Part shown: in pieces, positions 35,132 to 45,633 of the stretch | How the letters are laid out: each line of letters begins with the position of its first letter | Numbering within the stretch: the first letter of the stretch is position 1 | Origin: Gnetum montanum | Lineage: Eukaryota > Streptophyta > Gnetopsida > Gnetales > Gnetaceae | Direction of reading: 5' to 3' | Assembly (NCBI GenBank): GCA_015680685.1 | Contig: MNCI01024224.1 | Coordinates: 4,368 to 68,367, forward strand | Length of the DNA: 64,000 bases | Program-made: the position numbers and the translations under genes | The notes under the pieces: generated by a model | Databases searched by the model: none | Told to the model about the DNA's origin: nothing | Seen by the model: the letters and a program-made list of their open reading frames with translations, nothing else

Positions 35132-35431
35132 AGTCATGGGGGAGGGACACATGCTAAATAGCGTATAACTTTTTTGGAATTTTTCATCACCCAAAGAAAA
35201 TTATCAAGGGTAATTAGTTATAACATTAAGAATAATTGTGCCGAAAATAATTTCATCCCTTTAGGTATCCCAGGAAACTAAATTTGGAAACCACCTAGGT
35301 AAAAAGGACTCACTATTATAACCTTTTAGAAAACATCACACAGAGATAAAATAAATTAATTAAGGTAAGTAGTAAGGTATAACCTAACTTTGGAAACAAC
35401 CTTACTAATGATAGGCCCCATGTGATTGCAG

Positions 35432-38020
35432 ATGGCCCCGAAACGCAGACAATAGGAAGGTCCTGCTCAAGGTGGGAGCAAACGACCTAGGAGAGGTGAA
35501 GGACAAGTCCCTACTAGACAACATGTAGAGTAGGAGGAATAGTCATTTAGCATTCACAAAAAGACCCTACTACTATACAATCAAGGTAGGCAGAAGGAGG
35601 AGCTGCGGCAGCACCTGAACAGGGACAACATCTCATGTTGCCCCAGGATTGTGTTCAGGCTATCCACGAAAGGTCCACATTCACTACGGTGATTGTGGAA
35701 TTAAATTTTGAATCTTTCACAGAGTTTTCTCCTGAGGCCATTAGGGATCACCTCAAAGGATCCCCATTATGGCCTGTCCTCTCTGAAAGCAATGCCTAGT
35801 ACTTAGGGGAAATGTACCGATTTTGGCACAACAGAGAACAAGGCACCACAATTAACATTTGTGGTGTGATAGTTGATTTCTCTATACAAGCCATTTTGGA
35901 AGTATTAAACCTTCCAAATATAGGGCCAAAGGTTGCTCAGTTTTCTACCATTCAAACCCTAATGCACGACGAGTTTGGTTGGAAAGGACATATGGCAACG
36001 ATAAGACATTTGGAGAGTTAACGATGGAAGAGAGGATCTATTTCAAAATTGGAACTTATCGCCTCTTCCCCATGAAGGGCTTAAAGAGAATTTCAACATA
36101 TGTGGTAAGAGGATGTGCAGTGTTGATGGGAAAGGTTAATGCTAACTTCCCCATCTATATTTTACAGAGATCCAAACGCGGTTCGAAGAATGGAAGACAG
36201 GGAAACTTGCATTACCCTCCCCTTGTCTTATTAGAAAGTTGTACAAATGTGTTGGCATCAAAGGATATACTAATGATGTCCTCTGAAAAGCCCAAAATGC
36301 TTCATATGCTAAACTGCTAAAGCCACCAGCTGCAAGGAAAATCACTAGTGAGACGTTGGGACTGGAATAAGAAAAAGAATAGATGGCTGGACCAACTGCA
36401 ACTCAACTTGCAGAACCCAACCAACTTCTAAGTATGGGACCCAGCCAACAATAGGAAGTAGGGCCTAGCATGGACCAAGATCAACCACAACCAACGTAGG
36501 ATTAAAGACTATCAATGAGCCATCTTAGGACCATTGCTGAGACGATCAGTTGGGGAAGTCATGATGATGCAAATCTCTTCCGCATCATCGATGATGCCAT
36601 ACAACCCACAGTTTCTTTGGATCGTGTAAGGGGTGAAGTGTCCATTCATACAGGAGGAGGGGAAAGCACTTGGCCACAACAGATCTTGGGGAACGCTGCA
36701 TCTTTCCAAGTACAATTAGAAATTGGTGAAGGGGCCACAATGGCGGTCATGTAGCACCAGGATGTAGTGGGAGCCATAGAAGTGGCCACAAACCACATTA
36801 AAGAATCATTTAGTGTACCTGTTGTGCCATCGGTAGATCTCACAGGAGGTCAGGATGTTCAAACTTTGGCTGGAACCTCAATGACTCTTGCGAAACATGA
36901 TGATGTACTTGATCGATTGCTACAAACAAGACAAGTAATGACGTCCCTATTTGACATCCCTCAGGATGTGATGGCAATTTAATCAGACCTCATTTCCACC
37001 AAAGGAAAACTAGTTTTGACAAAGATGAAGGTCAAGCATGCTGAAGCAGAGGTGCAAAAATTGCAAGAAAGGCTCATGGCCCTACAAGCATCACAGTGGG
37101 ACCCTTTACAATTGGTTCCCGTGGACCAATTGCACACTTTCAAAACTAAGCAACTAACCAAACTACTAACAGAGAATAAGAAGGTGGTAGAAGAAAAAGA
37201 GAAGATTTTTTGGGATGCCTCTACAGCATAAGCACAAACTTATGCACATACCAAGGCACTCAAGGCCTTACAAGAGGAAAATAAGCAGCTTGTTGCCGAC
37301 AACCTTCAATTGACCTCTATGGAAAAATAAAAGAATTTTCTCGAAGAACATTTTCATCAATTGCGAGAACAATTCATCTGGGTCAACCAAGACATGAGCC
37401 ATTTAGCCAGGGAAAATCAAACCCTCTCAATGGAGGAGGTACATGTCATCTTCCAAAAGATAGCTATCGAAATAAGCGCAAGGCAAAATGAGGCTAAATG
37501 GCATGAAAAGCTAAAGGAGCACTTCCAAGACTAGGTGGGAATGTATAAGCAGATCATTGAGAAAGAGATCTGTATGGCCAAGGTCCACATCAATGCTATC
37601 AATTTTCAAAACACTGATTGGCGAGCCATATTGGACACATATGCATTTGCCCACCAAGCGGAAGTTAAAAATCAGGACTTGTAGATCCAAGACCTTACAG
37701 AATACATGGAGTTGGAAAACCTGTGGTATGCCAACCTTACCATGTTAATAGCAGGGTGCCTGAGAACAGAGCTTAAGCAACAGGTAGCCACCACCTATAG
37801 CAAATATGAAATAGAATTTGTAGAATGCAAGAACATATTGCAAACACTGGAGATTGCAAATTCTAAACTTGAGGTGGTTAAAGAAAGCTACTAGGGACAA
37901 AAGGGTGTTGCAACAGATTTGGCTCGATGGCTTGCAAATTTCCAAGAATACAGAGACAAAGCCAAAGCCTACAAGGAGGAACAGTTTCATATTTGGCTCG
38001 ATGGCTTTCATAGTTAATAT
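35432..38020 (+). pseudogene. ORF-2 of element B2: plant-retroelement domain plus long coiled coil
   Basis: The ORF starts ATG at 35432 (MAPKRRQ, basic N-terminus). An N-terminal globular region follows (35680-36280) with FTEFSPEAIRDHL, YRFWHNREQGTTINICG, VDFSIQAILEVLNLPN, ERIYFKIGTYRLFPMKGL and YVVRGCAVLMGKVNAN. After a linker comes a long region rich in K, E, Q and L (36970-37990), for example AEVQKLQERLMALQ, KKVVEEKEK and ALKALQEENKQLVADN, predicted coiled coil. The total is about 850 codons, with roughly ten stops and one frameshift near 36000. The globular part resembles the domain annotated in databases as putative plant transposon protein, seen in Athila-type elements. The role is unknown. 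The 3' end is fused to LTR sequence. Confidence 0.78.
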
Positions 38021-38489
38021 CTCTCCACTCTAAACTCCCTTTAAATGCAGAATGAGTACAACTTGATCATGAGCATTTAAGTGTGACTACTTGGTAACAC
38101 AGTAGCGTACCTAGGATCTATGCTTGGTAATCTCAGTGGTAGTCATGCATGAGGTCCAATATGTGTATGGATGACCAAGGAACAGATGCTCATCGCACTT
38201 AGGCTAGCTTAGATTCTCTCTCACCCTCTCTCTCTCTCTCTTATCTTAGTTAATATTATTTTCCATTGTCTCCAGGAGTAGCATTAGTATAGGAAAACAT
38301 CATGCACCTCACTCTAGACTAAACCATACGTGACAAAGTTAACACTAGTCCATATGGGAAGACAGTGAACTGCAATTTAAGAATAACTATCTAGATACCA
38401 CAACTAGTCCATCTGTGGAGTTTGACCAGATTGTGCGTGAAACACTCGTATTTGTATGGTTGAGTGTAGAGGTACCTCGCCGCTCATCA
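38003..38489 (+). repeat. Right LTR of B2 (5' end missing)
   Basis: Begins at TTTCATAGTTAATATCTC, which corresponds to 32942 of the left LTR, and runs to GCTCATCA at 38489. U3 and TATA are absent. A (TC)n run is at 38218-38241. Confidence 0.88.
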
Positions 38490-39571
38490 AGTTGGCTAGG
38501 ATATCTCACAAAAAGTTAATATTTGGTCAACTAAGATATCAGAGCTTTGATATCTTAGCCCCAATATCGTAGCTTCAATATGTTAGCCTTGATATCTTAG
38601 CTCTGATATCTTAGCTCTGCTACCTTGGCTCTGATATTTCAACCCCAATATTGGATCCTATGCTACGTTATTGGATATATAATATTGCGAGATGTGTGCT
38701 GGCCTATAAATATAACACTTAGGCACATGGTTTAAGGATAAATTAGTTAATAGAGTAGCTGAACTCTTACAATTTTATTCTGTAGTCTTAGAGAACAATT
38801 AGTGAGCATCCACAGTGTGAATCTGAGTCAATTGTATGGTGTCTTATTCAAGTGGCAATGTACTTAAACACATTCCATGAATGGCAATAAGATTGAAATT
38901 GATTCTTTTTCATTGCAACACTTTAACTTAGATTAGATTTACTATCCATGCAATTTACTTTTCATGTACTAAGTTAATATTTACATTTTCATGCATATTA
39001 ATGAATTGGTAAAATGAGTGTGACCAGTTTCAAGCGTAAACACATATTCACTTGGTAATCCTAGCGATGTGATTGTTTGGTTCACCTAGTAGCATAATGC
39101 TTGGTAGTCCTAGTAGTGGATACATGGGTTCAAGACATGTATAGCAAGTTGAAAACGGACACTCATCGCACGTAGGCTAGTTTAGACTTTACTTTTCATT
39201 GTTAATTAATTTAAATAATTAATTTCTTCATTATCATTAGGAGTAGCATAAGGTCGAACAACATCAATTATCATATGCCTCACTTTGGACTAAATCATAC
39301 ATGATTAACCTACCACTAGTTCAAGTGGGAAGATAGCAAACTGTGATCAAGACATAATAATCTAGATGCATAACTAGTCCCATCCATGAAATTCGACTAG
39401 ATCGTGCATGAACGCCTGTGATTCATATGGTTGGGGTGTAAGGGATACCTCACTGCTCATTAATGTCAATAATCATATGCCTCACTTTGGACTAAACCAT
39501 AAGTGATACAGCTACCACTAGTCCAAGTGGGAAGACAGCAACCTGCTATCAATGTTCAATGATATGGATAC

Positions 39572-39967
39572 TGATGAGTGGTGAGGTACCCCTACACTCA
39601 ACCATACGAATACAAGTGTTTCATGCACGATCTGGTTGAATTCTAAGGACTAAGTGCTTATGTTCCCTTGTGGAACAAAGACGGTTGATCGTTGTCTTCC
39701 CAAGCTTACCTGTATGTCATGATTGTATGGTTAAGTAAGCTTGAGGCATATGATTTTTATAGCTTTTATGTTTTTATGTCTTACGCTAGTAGGGAAGAGA
39801 GAGAGATAACTAAGTGACTAATTTAACTTAACTACTAATTAACTAGGCTTTAACTAATCCTAACACCAATATCCATTCTCACTTGCTGTACACATCCTGA
39901 ACCAATGCAACGCTACTGGGATTACCAAACGCTAATCATTATTGGGTTACCAAGAATTACNTCATCA
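39572..39967 (-). repeat. 3' LTR of A2, collapsed in assembly
   Basis: Starts TGATGAGTGGTGAGGTACC. A single N at 39961 replaces several hundred bases, leaving only the terminal TCATCA (39962-39967). The purine tract CAGTCATGGGGATA (minus, 39968-39981) follows. Confidence 0.88.
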
Positions 39968-41964
39968 TATCCCCATGACTGAATGAAAACTCGTCCTCGA
40001 GTTCTTTACAAAATATTAGGAATGTATGGGATTATTGACTAATTGACAATTAATGGTGGAATGGGATGATAGACTCAACGTGCCCAACGAAGGGATCAAT
40101 AAGCATATTACAACATTAGTGTTCATGACCATTGTGGTGAACACTTGTACATAAATGACATCCAAGCCCTTATTTGGTAGCTTGTAGAGAAAGAGAGAGA
40201 AAGAAAATGAAGCATGTTGCCGCTAATGCTAATATTACGCCTTCGGTTGTTTATATATAGCCATGCCACCAGACTTGCTCCTTTCGTAAATTCTCTAGTT
40301 CCGATCCATCCTAAGTGCTACCTCAAAGCCTAGTCCATTATTTGTATGATTTCCATTTGCACACACAACACATTCATAAATGAGTAAAGATAGATAAACC
40401 ACAATGCAGTTGATACCTTGCCTTGATATGAAGTGCATTGGCTAAGTTGTGGTTATGGAAAAAACTGGTATGGAGATTTATCACAAGTGACTACCAAAGG
40501 TGTAGGGGTTAGGTGAATAGTAAAATGGAGAAAATTGAAAAATTTGTGCCAGGGCCCCCACGACTAAGAGCGAACCTCTGGTAGCTATAAGATGGAAAAA
40601 TGTGAGGAACAAGAAAGATGGGAAAAAATAACAATGGCAACACTAATAAAATGGATGCCATGGATGGGGATGAAACAAGAAATGATTGATTCCAGGAAAT
40701 GTTTAAGGATAAAAAGTTAACAATTCCACCAAAAAGGAATGTCAGTGGATCCTCCCCAAAGCAGGCTCAGGCCCTTTATGCCTTGAGAAACCCACAAACC
40801 AAAGAGTTCATAGGCTCTAGGAATGTCATTTGGAAGTAAGAGTTAAATACTTACCCACAAGAATTCACCAAAGAAAAATAATGCGTCAACCCAAAAATGG
40901 ACTAATGATATAATCAGTAATGAGGTGGAAAATGGAAAGAAAGATGGAGAGGAGAGAATGCAATGGAATCCTAAGAACAAGGTTGTGTAAAGTCCCTTTT
41001 GTATTTCAAGGTTAATGTGACTAAGTAGAACTCATCCAAAATCTAGACTCAAGCAAACCACATCCAGTGACCTCACATCAATACACTTGACCAATCCATC
41101 CACCTAAAGTAACAAGAATGCTTCCACAAAGAGTCACCACCATTCTGAGGACAGCGAGATGGAGAAGCAGAAAGTGAGAAGGGGCCTTAGTTAGAGGGAA
41201 CCTTCAGGCATGGGTAACATGTCTTTCTAGTTTCATAACCAGTGATTGTAGCCCATATTGCTTTTTTATGTCTAAGGGGTGTGTTTTAAATTATCACCTT
41301 TTTCTCTTCTTCTTCTTCTTCTTCTTCTTCTTCTTCTTCTTCTTTTGTGTTTATGCATGAGAACCACACCATGCAAAGACTTATTTTTATTCACTCAGCT
41401 TCCTAATATTTGAACAATGTTAGAATGGTGGAAAACCCAAGAAAAAGCATCCAAACATCCAAGAGAATGGCCAACACCAATGCATCAAATCCCTTTGAAG
41501 TCACACCCTTCTCATCCTTTGAGTCTTTCCTTGGTTTGAAAAATACCCAACCACCAATTCATTAACAAGTTTACTTAGAAAAAAGGAACTGTACAGTTCC
41601 AAGCCAAAGGGGACCATAGAGTTGTATGGATAAGTGGACAGCGTGGACTTATTGCCAGTTTTACCAAAAGAACCATACCTTAATATCAGCATCCTAATTC
41701 AAAGGTAAAAACCAAACATTAGCAATCAATATGATATAATTCAATCCACCATCATGAGCACTTATTAGATGATGAATAAAAGTAAATCAAGTAAACAAAG
41801 AAATAGTAAAAACATGAACAATGGTGTAAAACAAAAATAAGAAAAGTTGGAAAAATGTGTAAAACAAAAATTCAAAAAGAACTAAGAGCCTAAAACGGTT
41901 AACATAGGTAGCCATCTCCCCCATGACTAAGTTGAAAGGAGGAGATCCAAAATAGTAATCAGGG
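39968..41964 (-). other. A2 3' untranslated region with conserved boxes
   Basis: Holds CTTAGTCATGGGGGAGATG (minus, 41913-41931), GGGTGTGACTTCAAAGGG (41491-41508), ATGTTACCCATGCCTG (41205-41221), CTGCTTTGGGGAGGATCC (40746-40763) and CTTAGTCGTGGGGGCCC (40551-40567). A (CTT)n microsatellite lies at about 41306-41344. Short ORFs (41501-41692, 41787-41990) lack recognisable domains. Confidence 0.72.
41306..41344. repeat. (CTT)n microsatellite
   Basis: About 13 uninterrupted TTC/CTT triplets. The homologous place in element A (10405-10425) has a poly-T run instead. Confidence 0.95.
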
Positions 41965-43014
41965 TTATCCATCAAGAGAGGTAGCATCAATACTGGCTGT
42001 CCTAAGCTCTTGAAAAGGTTTGGTTTGTTGCACGTTGACCAAAAGTTTCTTATTTGGGCTCTCAGGTTTGTATATTATCATGGCCCCTAAAGGAAAAGTT
42101 GCATAAATAATATAAGGTCCTTCCCAAAGTGTTTGAAATTTAGTATGTTGGGGCACATGTGTTGGATTCCAGTAGAGAACCTTATCTCCCAATTGATATT
42201 TAACTTTCCTAATCCTTAGATTATGACGTTTTTTATTAAATGCCTTGTGCAACTCATTAGATAACAGGGCAGCTAGTTGATTTTCATCTAGCAAGTTAAG
42301 GGTTACTAATCATTGCTTCTATGCTAGATCAAGGTCAAGGTTGAGGTCACATGTTGTGGATAGTATACGAAGCTCAGTTTGAATGGGAAGCGTTGGTAAT
42401 TTACGGTACACTAACTCATAGGGAAAGTAGCCTGTAGGGAGTTTCCATGTGGAGCGATATGCCCAAAGAGCATCATTTAGTTTAGTACTCTAGTCTCACC
42501 TAAACTTACTAATAGTTCTTTTCAATATTTTCATAATCTCCCTGTTGGTGACTTCTACTTGACCGTTCGCTTGGGGGTGGTATGGTGTAGTCAATTTATG
42601 CTCAACCCCTAAGTGTTGCATTAATTTCTAAAAAGTTGCACTGGTGAAGTGTGTACCATTGTCTGAAATAAGTGCATGTGACACACCAAACCTGTATATG
42701 ATTTTTTGCTGAATAAATTGTATAACTATAGATGATGTACAATCTTTAACAACAACTACTTCGGCCCATTTTGTTAGGTAATCAACAGCAACAATAATAT
42801 AAGCTTTTCCATTGGACATTGGTGTAATCAGCCTCATAAAATCAATTTCCAAAATGTTGAAGTGTTCTAATAGTTGAATCCATTGTTGCAAACCCTCCAT
42901 TCTAGTAGTCATTCCCCCATCACATTGATAGCACTCACAAGATTGGACAAAACGATGGATGTCTCGAAATAATGTAGGCCAATAATATCCTGCAAGCAGG
43001 ATCTTGATGGTCAT
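41965..43014 (-). pseudogene. Integrase of A2 (degenerate)
   Basis: The minus strand from 43014 shows the zinc-binding end (QSCECYQCDG, the CxxC pair), then the catalytic core with EIDFMRLI (first D), SDNGTHF (second D) and, after a short break, NGQVEVTNRE (catalytic E). A C-terminal domain follows (42294-41965: YQLGDKVLYWNP, TLWEGPYII, the GPY/F-type module). Integrase inserts the cDNA and makes the 5-bp target duplication. Stops separate the core and the C-terminal ORF. All three catalytic acidic residues can still be read. Confidence 0.88.
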
Positions 43015-43239
43015 TCATCTCACAGTGTAATGACCCCCACAAGGACCCTCATGAGCATCTTGGAGAACTCGCAATTGATTTATATCGAGAACAGACCATC
43101 AAACTAAGCCATCGAGACACACTTTGTAAAGTTTCCCATTGATCTCCATAAAGTACTTGGCTTGGTGAAGAAACTATTGTTTCTTCTTAAGTTTTAACTC
43201 TTTTGGTGTTTTTTGGATGAGGAGATAGGTAAGAATGCT

Positions 43240-44949
43240 ACTGTACTATTTTTTCTCCATGGAGGATTGATTATTCACTATACCAGCAAAGAAGAATTCA
43301 TCAAAGAAATGATCAAAAATTGGATACTCATCCTCTTTGTTGTCCCATCGCAACTGAGATAAATGATTAGCAACTACATTCTCAATGCCCTTGCGATCGA
43401 TCATCATTAAATTGAACTCTTGTAAGATTACAAGCCATCGTATAATATGAGGGCTTACCATTGGCTTATTCATGAGGAACCAAATTGCACTATGATTTGT
43501 ATCTATATATACTTTATATCCCAATACATAGTGTCTAAACTTTTCTAGTGAAAACACTATAGCCATTAATTCTTTCTTTGTGGTAGTGTAGTTAAGTTGT
43601 GCACCAGTGATACTTCTACTTTCACAATGGATGTAATAAGGATGCTTTTGGTCATCTAACTATGTAAGTACAACTCCTAAAGCATAGTTGGACACGTCAG
43701 TCATGATATGGAATGGTTTGAACCAGTCAGGAGTTTGTAGAATGGATGTTTCTACTAAATTCTGTTTCAAAGTTTGGAAAGCTAATTTGCATTCCCTGGT
43801 CCACTCGAAAGGTACGTCCTTTTTCATTAATTCCACCAATGGTTTGGCAACCTTTGAAAAGTTCTTAATAAATCTCCTATAGTAGCTAGTATGTCCAAGA
43901 AATGACCAAATATCTTTGACAGTTTCCGATTGATGGGTAACTCCTTGGATAATTTTGATTTTCTCGGGGTCTAACTCTTTCCCTCTGTGTGAGATTTTGT
44001 GCCCTAGTACTACACCTTCTTGGACCATCAAATGGCTTTTCTACCAGTTGAGCCTCGAATTGGTTTCTACACATCTTTTTAACACTTGCTCTAACCAATC
44101 CAAGGCTTAATCAAAGTTTGCTTCATAAGTGGAGAAGTCATCCATAAAGACCTCCATGTCATTCCCTATCTGCTGTTGGAATATGCTTAGAACTAGTCAT
44201 TGAAATGTTGCAAGGGCATTGCACAAGCCAAACAGAATCTGTTTGTATGCGAACATTCCCCAAGGATTGGTGAACATAGTCTTAGCCTGGTGTTTTGGGG
44301 CTATTTGTATTTGGTTATATTCACTATATCAATCCAAAAAACTATAATAGTGATACCTTGCGATGGTGTCTAAGACTTGGTTGACAAATGGAAATGGAAA
44401 GTGATCTTTGAATGTTGCCATATTTAGTAGCCTAGAATCTATGCACACCCTCCATTTGCCTTCCTTTTTAGGCACAATAACTAAGGAACTAACCCATTCG
44501 CTATTAGCAATGAGGTATATGAACCCAGCCTTGAGAAGTTGTTTGATTTCTTCGTTAACTACTTGCTTCAACTTAGGGTTCAATCACCTCTACGGTTGTC
44601 TTCGAGGCTTCATGGAGGGGTCGGTGTAAATCCTATGTTGGCATATCCTAGGATCTATTCCAATTAACTTGGGATATGACCAGGTGAAGGCTTTTGACCA
44701 TCTATTGATTACCTTCAGTAGTTCTTCTTTTTGTTGAGGAGCAAGCTTAGTGTTGATAATTACTGGTTTTCCATTTTTAAGGAACGTGTATTCCATCATG
44801 GTGGGCAATGGTTTCAGCTCAAGGGGCTCCTGCGTAAATTTCTCAAGGATTTCCAACTTCCCCCAGTTGACATTTTCAAGGTTAAGACTTGGAAGTTGGT
44901 GGTGGACTTGCTTTAATGCATCTATGTTATTAATGTAAGCGCAAGTCAA
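43240..44949 (-). pseudogene. Reverse transcriptase-RNase H of A2 (degenerate)
   Basis: Minus-strand order: pre-RT linker (44949-44590: LELKPLPTMMEYTFL, GIDPRICQHRIYTDP), RT (44583-44329: LLKAGFIYLIANSEWVS, VPKKEGKWRVCIDSRLLN), catalytic box EVFMDDFSTY near 44150 (intact M-D-D) and thumb (44031-43660: EGVVLGHKISHRG, SFLGHTSYYRRFIKNFSKVA). The RNase H region (43700-43246) follows: DVSNYALGVVLT with the first D, KELMAIVFSLEKFRHYVLG with E, and YIDTNHSA with D. Several in-frame stops disrupt it. It is the best-preserved pol in the window. Confidence 0.9.
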
Positions 44950-45117
44950 ACCCTCAGTTGGTTCAATGCATATGATTGAATTACTTTCTTGATCAACTGT
45001 CAGCCACTAGGTGCCTTACTGTTGTGTGGCTACTCCATACAGGCATCTTTGTATGTTGATCACTTGTGCACACTGATTGCATGCAAGCAATGTTAAACTT
45101 TGCACAAACCATGACCT

Positions 45118-45633
45118 CTACACGAAATTACACCCTATGTCACTGTATGCAATGAATGGAACTTTCTTCTTCTTAATCTTTTTCAATGTATTTTCCTTTG
45201 ATATTTCTAGGGAAAGATCGTAGATTTCTAGGCGTGCGTCGATGGTGCTTAGCCATGCTCTTCCCATTATGATTGGGAAGTGCCCCTTACCATTGTTTAC
45301 CTGAATCACTAGGAAGACAGCTAGGTACAACCACCCACAAACAGTGGTAACAATGTCTTCCACCAATTCCAATGGGACAGTGATGGACTAGTCGGCCAAC
45401 TCTAGATGGATGTTGCTCTTTTTCAATGGAGGCAAGTTCCAGGCCTTGTACATTTCTTGAGAAATCAAGTTGACACCGGAACCTAAATCCAAAAGAGCCT
45501 TGCACAACACATTTCCAATGATTTGTAAGTATATCAAAGGACTCCCAAGATCATAGAATTTCCTAGGAAGGTGGCCAACTTTAATCCACTCGATGACAGC
45601 ATGTGTTAGCATGACTATATGCATTGAGTGCAC
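45118..45633 (-). pseudogene. Aspartic protease of A2 (degenerate)
   Basis: The minus strand shows ALLDLGSGVNLISQEMYKAW (45520-45450, active-site DLGS). After a frame break, VNNGKGHFPIIMGRAWLST follows (45310-45250), where IIMGR matches the second conserved protease block (hydrophobic pair before GR). It acts in Gag-Pol processing. The two halves lie in different frames. Confidence 0.84.

Larger units (their letters stand above)
32630..38489 (+). mobile_element. Ty3/gypsy element B2 (family B, plus strand), rearranged
   Basis: Flanked by target duplication AGTTG (32625-32629 and 38490-38494). It starts TGATGAGTTATCATTTTG and ends GCCGCTCATCA. The left LTR lacks its 3' end and is joined directly to the middle of gag at about 33233. 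The right LTR lacks its U3 and is joined to ORF-2 at about 38003. Between them lie the gag end, the conserved non-coding boxes, a TATA module and ORF-2. No pol is present. Confidence 0.88.
32613..39462 (+). mobile_element. Solo LTR D2 (32613-32629 plus 38495-39462), split by B2
   Basis: It starts TGATGAATCATCAGTTG, is interrupted by B2, resumes GCTAGGATATCTC at 38495 and ends CTGCTCATTA at 39462. Flanks are ATTTC (32608-32612) and ATGTC (39463-39467), a 4-of-5 match. U3 (38500-38660) is an imperfect array of GATATCTTAGCTCT units. A TATA-like CCTATAAATATAAC lies near 38703-38716. It is about 985 bp without B2. Confidence 0.75.

Noticed and set aside
43688-43882. Plus-strand ORF across the A2 RT region
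   Set aside because: Shadow of the minus-strand RT thumb region.
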